Made by a program: the position numbers and the translations under genes. 64,000 nucleotides of DNA. It comes from JANSYL01 sp965229695. Its GTDB lineage: Bacteria; Pseudomonadota; Alphaproteobacteria; Rhodobacterales; Rhodobacteraceae. Positions within the stretch are counted from its first letter, which is position 1. Each line of letters opens with the position of its first letter. This document shows positions 49,693 to 58,673 of this stretch, one piece after another. The stretch is from positions 3,286,001 to 3,350,000 of the forward strand of contig OZ245921.1 in NCBI GenBank assembly GCA_965229695.1, written 5' to 3'. The notes under the pieces are model-generated. The model worked only from the letters and a program-made list of their open reading frames with translations, did not search any database and was not told the DNA's origin.

Positions 49693-51650
49693 ACATCCAA
49701 CTCCTCCACAAACCGCGCGTTCTCTTGAATATACTGGAAGCGCAATTCCGGCTTTTTGCCCATCAGCCGTTCCACCAGATCGCCGGTCTCGCCCGGGGCG
49801 TCTTCATCTACCGAGACGCGGATCAGTTTGCGGGTGGTGGGGTCCATGGTGGTTTCTTTCAAATCCTTGGCGTCCATCTCTCCCAGACCTTTGAAGCGGG
49901 AGACGTCGATTTTGCCTTTGCCGCCCAGGCCCTTGTCCAGCCAGTCGTCACGTTCGGCCTCATCCAGGCAATAGACGCGCCGCGCGCCTTGGGTCAGGCG
50001 GAAGAGCGGCGGGCAGGCGAGGTAGAGGTGCCCGGCGTCGATCATCGGGCGCATTTGGCTGAAGAAAAACGTCATCAGAAGCGAGGCGATATGGGCGCCG
50101 TCGACATCGGCATCGGTCATGATGATGACCTTATCGTAGCGCAGATCCTCGATATTGAATTTGGTGCCCATTCCGACGCCAAGCGCTTGGCATAGATCGG
50201 AAATCTCGGCGTTTTGGCCCAGTTTGGACGAGGCCGCGCCCAGCACGTTTAGGATTTTGCCGCGCAGGGGCAGGAGGGCTTGGGTTTTGCGGTCGCGGCC
50301 CATTTTGGCCGAGCCACCGGCTGAGTCACCTTCGACAATGAACAGCTCCGTGCCTTCGCGGGCGGATTGCGAGCAATCGACCAGTTTGCCGGGCAGGCGC
50401 AGTTTCTTGGTGGCGGATTTGCGCGCGGTTTCCTTTTCGGCCCGGCGGCGCAGGCGTTCTTCGGCGCGTAGGACGAGGAAATCGAGGATGGCGCCGGCGG
50501 ATTTGGTGTTGGCGGCCAGCCAATTGTCGAAATGATCGCGGACCGAGCCTTCGACCATGCGCGCGGCCTCGGTCGTGGCCAGGCGGTCTTTGGTTTGGCC
50601 GACAAATTCGGGCTCGGCGATGAAGCAGGAGACCAGCGCCGAGCCGCCGGTGATCAGGTCGTCGCGGGTGATGTTGCTGGCTTTTTTGTTGCCGGCAAGC
50701 TCTCCGTACGCGCGGATGCCTTTCAGGATCGCGGCCCAGAAGCCTTGTTCATGGGTGCCGCCCTCGGGCGTGGGGACGGTGTTACAATAGGATTGGATGA
50801 AGCCGTCGCGGGCGGGCGTCCAATTGATCGCCCATTCGACCGAGCCAGGGGCGTTGAAGCGCTGTTGAAACGCGACCTTTCCGGCGAAGGGGGTGTCGGC
50901 ATAGGTCGCGGCCTCGCCCAGGGTTTCGCTGAGGTAATCCGAGAGGCCGCCGGGGAAGTGGAAGGTCGCCTCGGTCGGGGTCGTGCCGTCGTCGATTTCG
51001 GTCTTCCAGCGGATTTCGACGCCGGAAAACAGGTAGGCCTTGGAGCGGACCATTTTCATCAGCCGGGCAGGTTTAAACTTGTGGCTGCCGAAAATCTGCG
51101 CGTCGGGGTGGAAGATCACCGTGGTGCCGCGCCGGTTGGCGACGGAACCGGCGGCTTGCACCGGGCCTTGGGGCGTGCCGCGGGAAAATTCCTGCACGAA
51201 CAGTTCGCGGTTGCGTGCAACCTCGACCCGCAGGTGGTCGGAAAGCGCATTGACGACCGAGACGCCGACGCCGTGCAGACCGCCTGAGGTTTGATAGGCT
51301 TTGCCCGAGAACTTACCACCCGCATGCAGGGTGCAGAGGATGACCTCTAGCGCGGATTTGTCGGGGAATTTCGGGTGCGGATCGACTGGGATGCCGCGGC
51401 CATTGTCGCGGATGGTGACGGAATAGTCGGCGTGCAGCTCAACCTCGATCCGGCTGGCATGGCCTGCGACAGCCTCATCCATGGAGTTGTCGAGCACTTC
51501 GGCCACCAGATGGTGGAGCGCGCGTTCATCGGTGCCGCCGATATACATGCCGGGGCGTTTGCGGACGGGCTCCAGCCCCTCCAGCACCTCGATCGAGGAG
51601 GCGTCATATGCGGTCGGGTCCGGCGTGCCGGAAAGAAGGTCATCGGCCAT
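49689..51650 (-). CDS. parE: DNA topoisomerase IV subunit B
   Basis: 653 residues. GHKL ATPase motifs (EVLDNSMDEAVAGHA, RDNGRGIPVDPHPKFPDKSALE, TSGGLHGVGVSVVNAL) and the TOPRIM region (LFIVEGDSAGGSAKMGRDRKTQALLPLRGKILNVLGA, IIMTDADVDGAHIASLLMTFF) identify a type IIA B subunit. KPELRFQYIQENA at the end and lack of a GyrB-specific insert fit ParE. It unlinks daughter chromosomes with ParC. The ATG of MADDLLSG starts the family sequence; the frame upstream is GC-rich and non-coding. The NYN gene is coupled to its 3' end. Confidence 0.94.
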   Translation of the reverse strand: MADDLLSGTPDPTAYDASSIEVLEGLEPVRKRPGMYIGGTDERALHHLVAEVLDNSMDEAVAGHASRIEVELHADYSVTIRDNGRGIPVDPHPKFPDKSALEVILCTLHAGGKFSGKAYQTSGGLHGVGVSVVNALSDHLRVEVARNRELFVQEFSRGTPQGPVQAAGSVANRRGTTVIFHPDAQIFGSHKFKPARLMKMVRSKAYLFSGVEIRWKTEIDDGTTPTEATFHFPGGLSDYLSETLGEAATYADTPFAGKVAFQQRFNAPGSVEWAINWTPARDGFIQSYCNTVPTPEGGTHEQGFWAAILKGIRAYGELAGNKKASNITRDDLITGGSALVSCFIAEPEFVGQTKDRLATTEAARMVEGSVRDHFDNWLAANTKSAGAILDFLVLRAEERLRRRAEKETARKSATKKLRLPGKLVDCSQSAREGTELFIVEGDSAGGSAKMGRDRKTQALLPLRGKILNVLGAASSKLGQNAEISDLCQALGVGMGTKFNIEDLRYDKVIIMTDADVDGAHIASLLMTFFFSQMRPMIDAGHLYLACPPLFRLTQGARRVYCLDEAERDDWLDKGLGGKGKIDVSRFKGLGEMDAKDLKETTMDPTTRKLIRVSVDEDAPGETGDLVERLMGKKPELRFQYIQENARFVEELDV

Positions 51651-51813
51651 ATGCTGCTCTATCTTGTGGGGCCTTTGGGCAATAATGGCAGGTTTGGGGG
51701 CAGGGGGGAAGGGAGGCTGCGCGCGGCTTTTGGGAAAAAGCTGAACGCGCGGCCGTGGGGCGGGCCGCATTGGGACCGCCCCGAGCGCGTCCGGGCGCTG
51801 CCCCGCGCGGCGC

Positions 51814-52938
51814 CTAGGCCGGGTCGGCTTCCTTTGGCTCTAGCACCGAGAGGAGCGGCTCGATCGCTTCCTGACAGCGGTAGTAATCCTCGTGGGTCTG
51901 AACCGAGCGGAACAGACGCCCTTTGGACAGCATCGCCTCGACCTGGGTCACGGCCTCGGGGTCGGAACCTTCCAGGATCGGCATCGGTCCGGCGATCAGA
52001 TCCTGCGTGATGTGGATATCGGTCCACCCGGCCAAGGCTGGGTCAGCGGTTTGCAGTTTTTCGATTTCGGTCGCCATTTTGGGTTCTTGATGGATCAAAA
52101 TCGCCATCGGTGTGCCCCAGGTGAACAGATGCGTTTTCGGCAGGTTGTTCCCGAACTCGGCCAGCGCATCGATGGCAATGGGACCGCCGAAGGAATGGGC
52201 GACAACCACGACCTCATCAAACTCGTTTCGTGAAAAGATGTGATCCAGCGTGTCGACGGCGCGTTTGCGCATTTTGGTGCGCAGGCCGATCTTGTTTTCA
52301 CCCACCAATTCATTGCCCAAATAGGTTTTTGCGAAATCGGCCACATTGGCCACGATCTCCACGCGGCCCGCCCCGATAATCAAGAGCAGAAAGGCGATTG
52401 GCCCCCAACTGGTGGTGGCTCTCAGCCACTCATAAGCCTCTTCGGGGTTTTCGAACACGGTGCCCAGCAGCACGCCAAACCATTCTGGCACCGAGCCTGA
52501 ATCGGTGACGATGGCGTCCGCCAGCACCATGGCCACGCTGAGATACCACATCAGCAGGATTAGGGCGGCTGCCACCAGCAACAGGCGAAACTTTGACGGC
52601 AGACCAAACGAGGCGCCCATCAAGCCGCCCACAGCCCAATACCCCATCAAGCGCGAGGCGCGTAAGAAACGTGACCAGGGGCTTTCATTCGAAAAATCCG
52701 GGGCAAGATCATTCCAATACGCCTCGAACACGCAAATCTCGGTTTCCTCCATCGCCCCAGCCCTTGGCGTGGCGATGAGCTTTACAAAGTTTTCGCCGTT
52801 CGCGTCGGTCGAGGCCTCGTCGATGCGGGTTCGAAACCGTTCGGCATGGTGATCAATCGCTGTGACAAGAAGGTTGCGTGCCTCGAACCTTTCGCGTTTT
52901 TGCAGGCCGGGCACCAACAATATGGCGCGCTTTTTCAT
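51814..52938 (-). CDS. Membrane-anchored alpha/beta-hydrolase-like protein
   Basis: 374 residues. It begins KKRAILLVPGLQKRERFEARN, like the first lipase strand. Three membrane segments follow (~residues 100-130, ~140-165 and ~190-215), and VVVAHSFGGPIAIDALAEF (~residue 265) has an AHSFG nucleophile elbow; DPALAGWTDIHITQDLI follows. The design mirrors the protein at 10099-11373: a hydrolase domain interrupted by a membrane insertion. AAGGA lies eight bases before the ATG. Divergent from ppk2. Substrate unknown. Confidence 0.7.
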   Translation of the reverse strand: MKKRAILLVPGLQKRERFEARNLLVTAIDHHAERFRTRIDEASTDANGENFVKLIATPRAGAMEETEICVFEAYWNDLAPDFSNESPWSRFLRASRLMGYWAVGGLMGASFGLPSKFRLLLVAAALILLMWYLSVAMVLADAIVTDSGSVPEWFGVLLGTVFENPEEAYEWLRATTSWGPIAFLLLIIGAGRVEIVANVADFAKTYLGNELVGENKIGLRTKMRKRAVDTLDHIFSRNEFDEVVVVAHSFGGPIAIDALAEFGNNLPKTHLFTWGTPMAILIHQEPKMATEIEKLQTADPALAGWTDIHITQDLIAGPMPILEGSDPEAVTQVEAMLSKGRLFRSVQTHEDYYRCQEAIEPLLSVLEPKEADPA

Positions 52939-53136
52939 GATAATTCCTTCCAAAAAAATAATGGGAGGAAGTGTCAGGCAGAAGCTGAGCCCCTGCCAAG
53001 CTTTTTCTGAGGCTGCGCGAACGGCGCTGACCGCCAAAATTTATGACAGTTTCTTGACATGCCTCAAGGCGGGGGTGGCTGGAACGTGCCAAGAGACATG
53101 CAGTGCCCACGTTTCAGACGACAGGAGAGCTTTGCC

Positions 53137-54102
53137 GTGAAGGATTTTGAACGCGCGCCCGCCGCCGAGGTGGAAACCGGAGTAACCGCCAAGGCCGAGG
53201 CACCCGCCGTCACGCCAGCAAAACCCGCGCGGCGTGCCCGGAAACCCGAACCGAGCCCGGCGGAAATTCGGCAAGCTTTTGAAAGCGGCAAATACCCCTA
53301 TGACCAGAAGCTGAGCCGCCGCAGCTATGAAACGCAGAAAGCCAAGCTGCAGGCCGAGCTGTTGAAAGTGCAGAAATGGGTGGGTGAAACCGGCCAGAAG
53401 ATTGTGATGCTGTTTGAAGGCCGCGACGCGGCGGGCAAGGGTGGCACGATCAAGCGCTTTAACGAGCACTTGAACCCGCGGGAAGCGCGCGTGGTTGCGT
53501 TGAACAAACCCACCGATGAAGAACGCGGGCAGTGGTATTTCCAGCGTTATGTGCAGCATCTGCCCACGGCGGGCGAAATGGTGTTTTATGACCGGTCTTG
53601 GTACAATCGCGCCGGCGTTGAACGGGTGATGGGGTTCTGTGAACCCAATGAATATCTTGAGTTTATGCGCCAGACCCCGGATTTCGAACGGATGCTGACG
53701 CGGTCCGGCACGCGGCTTTATAAATACTGGTTCTCGGTCACGCAGGAAGAACAGAAACGCCGCTTTGCCAGCCGCGCGACCGACCCGCTGAAGCGCTGGA
53801 AGCTGTCACCCATCGATAAGGCATCGCTGGACAAGTGGGATGATTATACTGAGGCGAAAGAGGCAATGTTCTTTTATACCGACACCGCTGATGCGCCTTG
53901 GACCGTGATCAAATCCGATGACAAGAAACGCGCGCGCCTTAACTGCATGCTGCATTTCTTGGATAGCATCGATTACCCGGACAAAGACCTGTCGATTGCC
54001 CATGCACCCGATCCGCTGATCGTGGGGCAGGCAGGCCATGTGATCCATAAATCGGACCACATCCTGGGCGCATCGCTGCACCCCAGCCAACGCCGGGGCT
54101 GA
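53137..54102 (+). CDS. ppk2: Polyphosphate kinase 2
   Basis: 321 residues. The PPK2 P-loop-like motif is FEGRDAAGKGGTIKRF (~93-108), with the Walker B region VFYDRSWYNRAGVERVMGFC and the lid NPREARVVALNKPTDEERGQWYFQRY. It transfers phosphate between polyphosphate and nucleotides; direction and nucleotide choice depend on subclass, which I cannot fix from sequence. The first ~45 residues are Ala/Pro/Lys rich and unstructured. The start is GTG at 53137, with AGGAGAG seven bases upstream; an ATG at 53098 is weaker. Confidence 0.9.
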   Translation: MKDFERAPAAEVETGVTAKAEAPAVTPAKPARRARKPEPSPAEIRQAFESGKYPYDQKLSRRSYETQKAKLQAELLKVQKWVGETGQKIVMLFEGRDAAGKGGTIKRFNEHLNPREARVVALNKPTDEERGQWYFQRYVQHLPTAGEMVFYDRSWYNRAGVERVMGFCEPNEYLEFMRQTPDFERMLTRSGTRLYKYWFSVTQEEQKRRFASRATDPLKRWKLSPIDKASLDKWDDYTEAKEAMFFYTDTADAPWTVIKSDDKKRARLNCMLHFLDSIDYPDKDLSIAHAPDPLIVGQAGHVIHKSDHILGASLHPSQRRG

Positions 54103-54110
54103 ATAAGGAA

Positions 54111-54132
54111 CGGGCGCCCAGTTGGGCGCCCG
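54111..54132. terminator. Hairpin between convergent ppk2 and pilin-like genes
   Basis: CGGGCGCCCA-GT-TGGGCGCCCG is a perfect 10-bp stem. On the minus strand it is followed by TTCCTTATTC, on the plus strand by no T-run. Confidence 0.6.
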
Positions 54133-54157
54133 ACCTCAGCAGAAAAACACCTGGAAA

Positions 54158-54643
54158 TCAGAAATAGCTAAGATAGGCGGGCTCGCTATTGCCAGCGAGG
54201 CCGAAATAGTGATCGAGCACATCGTCATCGACGATGTTGCGCTGATACGCGACCGAGCCCAGCGACAAGAGCAAGGGCAGATCGTCTTGGGTCAGTTCGC
54301 CGTCTTCCATCATCTGAATACCCAATTCCAAGCCTTCGATGACCTCGTGGTTCATCAGGTCATTGGCGTATTCGAAATAGTATTCCGCATCTTCCGAGCT
54401 TAGCAGACCTTCGGCCAGCGCATCTTCGTAATGGCCGGAGAGGTAGAGGACAAAGCTGTCGCTCATCTGTTGGCTGCGCAGTTCGGAATCCACCGTGCCG
54501 ACCAGCCCGTCGATGCCATCCTGCAAGACCGCGACCGTGGCCAAGGCCATGCCGACAGCCGCCGCGCTGAGCACGGTCCAATCGACCGTCACCGCGGCGC
54601 TTTCGTCATGGAGGAAATGATGGAGTTTGGCAGACATCGGCAC
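54158..54643 (-). CDS. Acidic protein with pilin-like N-terminus
   Basis: 161 residues. The N-terminus HHFLHDESAAVTVDWTVLSAAAVGMALATVAVL resembles the Flp-pilin/TadE type of segment, with an acidic DES before a hydrophobic helix. The remaining ~110 residues are strongly acidic and helical with no known domain (DALAEGLLSSEDAEYYFEYANDL). The start is GTG at 54643 with AAGGG six bases upstream, or ATG at 54637. No tad genes are near. Surface or membrane location is an inference. Confidence 0.65.
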   Translation of the reverse strand: MPMSAKLHHFLHDESAAVTVDWTVLSAAAVGMALATVAVLQDGIDGLVGTVDSELRSQQMSDSFVLYLSGHYEDALAEGLLSSEDAEYYFEYANDLMNHEVIEGLELGIQMMEDGELTQDDLPLLLSLGSVAYQRNIVDDDVLDHYFGLAGNSEPAYLSYF

Positions 54644-54777
54644 AATTTACCCTTGTGGTTCAGGACAAAGAGATGCCGCAGAATAGGGGCGAAATTGTGA
54701 CGCATTATCCCCGCTTTCGGCAACAATCCGCGCCGATGTTGCGCCAAAGGCATCGGGGCACGGAACAAGATGTAGGA

Positions 54778-54798
54778 TTGCCAATCCCATTGTGGCAA
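54778..54798. promoter_or_regulatory. Inverted repeat upstream of the DUF1007-NicO pair
   Basis: TTGCCA and TGGCAA are perfect arms around nine bases, 15 bases before the DUF1007 start. Position suits a repressor site for a metal regulator, but the arms match no site I know. Confidence 0.35.
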
Positions 54799-54812
54799 CC
54801 ATATGTGGGCGC

Positions 54813-55463
54813 ATGACACGGGTTTGGCACATTTTGCTGGCAATCGTGCTTGTGGTGTTGGGGCAGCCCGCCACCGCGCATCCGCATATTTTCATCGATG
54901 CGGGTTTGGTCTTGGTCCGGGATCAAACGGGCCGGATCACCCATGTGGATGTGACCTGGCGCTATGATGAGCTTTACAGTCTGCTGATGTTGCAAGATTA
55001 CGGGTTGGACCCGGATTTTGACCTGGAACTGACCGAAGATGAGATCGCCAACACGCTTGGCTTCGACCTCAATTGGGGGGCGGGGTTTGAAGGCGGGCTT
55101 TTGCTGTCGCAAGCGGGCACAGATTTGAGGGTGGGGGCGCCCGAGCCGGTTCGCCTGACGCTGTTGCCGACGGGACAGTTGCAGACGACCCATCGCCGCC
55201 CGGTGGAGGGTGCGGTGCCGGGGCCTGTCACCGCGCAGATTTATGACCCCGAGTTTTATATCGCCTTCGAGATGATCCTAGAGGTCTCGGTGCAAGACAG
55301 CCCAGAGTGTGAGGCGACGCTGGTGCGGGCCGATTTGGACGCGGCCTATGCCGTGTTGGAGGCAGCGCTGGAAGAGATCGGGGGCGCGGTGGCCGCCGAA
55401 GACAATTTCCCGCCCGTCGGGGCTTATTTCGCAGATCGGGTGGAAATCGAATGTCCCGCGTGA
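54813..55463 (+). CDS. DUF1007 family periplasmic protein
   Basis: 216 residues. Signal peptide MTRVWHILLAIVLVVLGQPATA, then HPHIFIDAGLVLVRDQTGRI, the usual DUF1007 opening with two His at the new N-terminus. These proteins go with NicO-type transporters and may deliver metal. The ATG at 54813 begins the signal peptide. Its end overlaps the transporter gene by 13 bases. Confidence 0.88.
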   Translation: MTRVWHILLAIVLVVLGQPATAHPHIFIDAGLVLVRDQTGRITHVDVTWRYDELYSLLMLQDYGLDPDFDLELTEDEIANTLGFDLNWGAGFEGGLLLSQAGTDLRVGAPEPVRLTLLPTGQLQTTHRRPVEGAVPGPVTAQIYDPEFYIAFEMILEVSVQDSPECEATLVRADLDAAYAVLEAALEEIGGAVAAEDNFPPVGAYFADRVEIECPA

Positions 55464-56401
55464 TCGCGCTTGTCGCGGTGGTACTGATTGCCGGTTTGGT
55501 GCTGCTTTATTGGTCGGGCGCCGATCGGGTGTTGCAGCTTTGGGCGATGGACGGCCAGCGCGAGGCGCAAGACGCGATGGCGCGCGCGCTGCGGGCGCTG
55601 CGCACCGGCGAACCGGCGGCGCTGACCGGGTTGATGGCGGTGTGTTTTGGATACGGGTTTTTCCACGCGGTCGGCCCCGGCCATGGCAAGCTGCTGATCG
55701 GTGGCTATGGCGCGGCGGCACAGGTGGGGGCGGTGAAGCTGTCCTTGGTGGCGCTGGCGTCGTCCCTGGCGCAGGCGGTCACGGCGATTGCGCTGGTTGG
55801 GGCGGGGTTGTGGCTGTGGGGTTGGGGCCGGGCCGAGATGACGGGGCTGGCCGAAGACCTGTTTGCGCCGCTCAGCTTTGGGGCAATCGCGCTGATCGGG
55901 CTGTGGCTGATCTATCGCGGCATTCGGGGGTTGGTGGCGTTGCGCACCGCGCATCGCGCGGGCCATGGGCATGACCACCCTCACGACCCTCACGGACATC
56001 ATTCCCACGACCATGACCATGGCGCGGGGGATCACTGTGCCTCCTGCGGGCATGCCCATGTGCCGCCGCCCGAAAGCGTGGCGCGCGCGAAATCCTGGCG
56101 TGAACTGCTGGCCTTGATTGCGGCGGTGGCGATCCGGCCCTGTACGGGCGCGCTGTTTCTGCTGATTCTGACGGCACAGTTCGGTGTGTTCTGGGCCGGG
56201 GTTGCGGGCACGATTGCGATGGCGCTTGGCACCGCCAGCGTGACCATCGCCGTCGCGATCTCAGCGGTCACCTTGCGGCGCGGCGCGTTGATGGGGCTGG
56301 CTGATAGCGCGGCCTTGGCCCGCGCGCAGCCGATCCTAGAGATTACCATTGGCGCTCTCGTCGCTGTGATCGCGGGGCAGTTTGCGCTGCGATTGCTCTG
56401 A
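55451..56401 (+). CDS. NicO-family nickel/cobalt-type transporter
   Basis: 316 residues with about six membrane helices. The conserved motif is GFFHAVGPGHGKLLIGGY, and a second metal motif is AVAIRPCTGALFLLIL. The cytoplasmic loop at ~170-205 is very rich in His and Asp (GHGHDHPHDPHGHHSHDHDH) and also holds CASCGHAH, for metal binding. Members export or import Ni, Co or Zn. Its partner is the DUF1007 protein, with which it overlaps. Direction of transport cannot be read from sequence. Confidence 0.9.
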   Translation: MSRVIALVAVVLIAGLVLLYWSGADRVLQLWAMDGQREAQDAMARALRALRTGEPAALTGLMAVCFGYGFFHAVGPGHGKLLIGGYGAAAQVGAVKLSLVALASSLAQAVTAIALVGAGLWLWGWGRAEMTGLAEDLFAPLSFGAIALIGLWLIYRGIRGLVALRTAHRAGHGHDHPHDPHGHHSHDHDHGAGDHCASCGHAHVPPPESVARAKSWRELLALIAAVAIRPCTGALFLLILTAQFGVFWAGVAGTIAMALGTASVTIAVAISAVTLRRGALMGLADSAALARAQPILEITIGALVAVIAGQFALRLL

Positions 56402-56449
56402 CAGAAAAGTTCCCTTGCCCCGACCTTGGCCCGGGTCTAAGGCCAAGAT

Positions 56450-57808
56450 ATGTCGACATTGCCATACCATATCCGTGCCACAGCGCGTCTGGGCACGCCG
56501 CTGATTGGCGGAATGCTGGCGCAAGCCGCGATTGGCCTGACCGATACGGTCATGGTGGGCTGGTATGGGGTGGTCGAACTGGCCTCGGTCGCGATTGCGG
56601 CGAGTTATTTCCACGTCATCCTGATCCTTGGCATGGGATTTGGCCTGGCGGTCATGCCCATGGTGGCGGCCGCCGCCGCCAATGATGACCGCCGACAGGT
56701 CCGGCGCGTCACACGGATGGGCCTATGGATCGGGCTGATCTTTTCGGCCCTGGCGATGCCGCTGTTCTGGTTTTCGGGGCCGATCTTTCTGGCGCTGGGG
56801 CAAGAGCCAGAGATCGCCGCCAACGCCCAGCTTTACCTGCGCATCGCAGGGTGGGGGATTGCGCCGGGCGTCCTGTTGGTGGTGCTGCGCAGCCATCTTT
56901 CGGCTTTGGAGCACGCGCGGATCGTGCTTTGGGCCACCTTGGCCGGGGCGGTGCTGAACGGGTTTATCAACTGGGTCTTGATCTTCGGCAATCTGGGCGC
57001 GCCGGAACTGGGCATCGCTGGCGCGGCCTGGGCGTCGCTGGGCACGCATCTGCTGATCTGTCTTGTCCTGGCGGTTTACGCCGCCCGCGCGCGGGACTTG
57101 CGGCAAGACACGCTGTTTGCCCGTTTCTGGCGCCCGGACTGGGAGGCGTTTGGCGCGGTCTTTCGGCTGGGTTGGCCCATCGCGCTGACGCTGCTGGCGG
57201 AAACGGGCCTGTTCATGGCGACGATGGTCATGATGGGCTGGATAGGCGCGAATGAGCTGGCCGCCCATGGCATTGCGATCCAAATCACCTCGACCACCTT
57301 TATGGTGCATATCGGCCTGAGCCAGGCCGCGACCGTGCGCGCGGGCCAGGCCTGGGGCAAAACCGATGTGCCCGCGCTGCGGCTGGCGGCGGTGGCGGCT
57401 TTGATGTGGTCGGGTGCCATGGTGGCCCTGACGGTGTTCGCCTTTTTGGTCTTTCCCGCGCCGCTGGTTGGTGCGTTTGTCGATCCGCATGACCCGCTGC
57501 GGCCCGAGATCATTGCGATTGGCGTGAGCTTGCTGATGGTCTCGGCCCTGTTCCAACTGGCGGACGCGGCACAGGTCATGGCGCTTGGCCTGTTGCGCGG
57601 GGTGCAGGATACGCGGGTGCCGATGTTCTATGCGGTGATCAGCTATTGGCTGATCGGCGTGCCTTGCGCCTATCTGTTCGGCTTCCCCCTGGGTCTTGGC
57701 GGGCCGGGGATTTGGCTGGGTCTGGTCGTGGGCCTGGCGCTGGCCGGGGCGATGATGATGGCACGGTTCTGGCGCGGACCGGCGCGGGCGCAAGCGATGC
57801 CTGCCTAA
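56450..57808 (+). CDS. MATE-family efflux transporter
   Basis: 452 residues with twelve predicted membrane helices in two bundles. The first helix region GGMLAQAAIGLTDTVMVGWYGVVELASVAIAAS is typical of NorM-type MATE proteins. It exports cationic drugs or other organic compounds using H+ or Na+. AAGG lies before the ATG. It follows the NicO gene by 48 bases; a link in function is not evident. Confidence 0.92.
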   Translation: MSTLPYHIRATARLGTPLIGGMLAQAAIGLTDTVMVGWYGVVELASVAIAASYFHVILILGMGFGLAVMPMVAAAAANDDRRQVRRVTRMGLWIGLIFSALAMPLFWFSGPIFLALGQEPEIAANAQLYLRIAGWGIAPGVLLVVLRSHLSALEHARIVLWATLAGAVLNGFINWVLIFGNLGAPELGIAGAAWASLGTHLLICLVLAVYAARARDLRQDTLFARFWRPDWEAFGAVFRLGWPIALTLLAETGLFMATMVMMGWIGANELAAHGIAIQITSTTFMVHIGLSQAATVRAGQAWGKTDVPALRLAAVAALMWSGAMVALTVFAFLVFPAPLVGAFVDPHDPLRPEIIAIGVSLLMVSALFQLADAAQVMALGLLRGVQDTRVPMFYAVISYWLIGVPCAYLFGFPLGLGGPGIWLGLVVGLALAGAMMMARFWRGPARAQAMPA

Positions 57809-57910
57809 GCCCATCGGCGGCGGTTTGCCGGGCGCGCGCGCCCTGGTTGAGCGGCTTTGCCCCATGCGCTATGTGCCCTTCGGGGACACTCAACCTTTGG
57901 GAAGACGTGC

Positions 57911-58483
57911 ATGCGTGGATGTTTTGGATGGGCCGCTGCAATCGCGGCGATGGCAACCGGCGCGGTGGCGCAAGAACTGCCGAATTTGCGCGAGGCGCGC
58001 GATCTGGTGTTTGCCGAACGCGGCGCGATTGAATGGGAGGTGATCCCCAATGACGCGCTGTCCGAGATTGATCTGGCGACCCTGGACCAGCTGAACCAAA
58101 TCCAACCGCAGCCCTATTATGGGGCCATGGCCGTTGCTCCGGCCGAGGGACTGGCGGCGGCCACCACGGCACTGGCGGCCAATTACCATGATGAAGACAA
58201 TGCCCGCGCCGCCGCACTGGCTGCGTGCGAGGCCAACCGCAGCGGTGGGCCTGACTGTGCCGTGGTCTTGGTGATCCGCCCGGAAGGCTGGGAAGAAGGT
58301 CGCCCGCTGCAATTGTCGACCGAGGCTGCCGCGGCCCTGCGTGGCGATTATCGCCGCCTGCCGCGCCGGTCGCGCGCAATGGCGATCAGCCCCGAAACCG
58401 GCCAATGGGGCGTGGGCGAAGGCCGCGATGCGGCGATTGCCGCCTGTGGGGCCGCCGATTGCAGGGTTGTGATCGAAGGCTAA
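57911..58483 (+). CDS. Secreted protein with DUF4189-like repeats
   Basis: 190 residues. Signal peptide ending GAVAQELP. The mature part has two similar halves: GAMAVAPAEGLAAATTALAANYHDEDNARAAALAACEANRSGGPDCAVVLVI and MAISPETGQWGVGEGRDAAIAACGAADCRVVI. Each has a Cys pair of the DUF4189 pattern. The ATG at 57911 begins the signal; the frame extends upstream without coding character. It is followed by the hemA promoter region. Function unknown. Confidence 0.72.
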   Translation: MRGCFGWAAAIAAMATGAVAQELPNLREARDLVFAERGAIEWEVIPNDALSEIDLATLDQLNQIQPQPYYGAMAVAPAEGLAAATTALAANYHDEDNARAAALAACEANRSGGPDCAVVLVIRPEGWEEGRPLQLSTEAAAALRGDYRRLPRRSRAMAISPETGQWGVGEGRDAAIAACGAADCRVVIEG

Positions 58484-58501
58484 GGCCCTCATTTGCAAAG
58501 A

Positions 58502-58515
58502 TTGATCCAAGTCAA
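58502..58515. promoter_or_regulatory. FNR/FnrL-type box upstream of hemA
   Basis: TTGAT-CCAA-GTCAA matches the FNR consensus (TTGAT-N4-ATCAA) except for one base. It is 159 bases before the hemA start. FnrL control of hemA is established in Rhodobacter sphaeroides, which supports the reading. Confidence 0.72.
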
Positions 58516-58673
58516 AGTGGCTCGCGCGGCAATTTGTAACTTGGCGCCACTGGGCCTTGGGCCCTACATCCGCTAAGAGTCAGGTTTGGAACCGTTCCAA
58601 ATTTGGTCTTGGCCAAAAGAAAAGCCAGCGTCTTGGGGGCCGCGATCTGCGTCCCTTTGAAGGGGGACCGCCA

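Noticed and set aside
51690..51716. G-rich tract upstream of parE, possible G-quadruplex
   Set aside because: Runs of G are present, but parE mRNA would carry C there and four well-spaced G-triplets are not clear.
56723..57865. Minus-strand frame of 380 codons
   Set aside because: It is the antisense shadow of the MATE transporter, rich in Arg, Gln and Pro as expected of a reverse frame.
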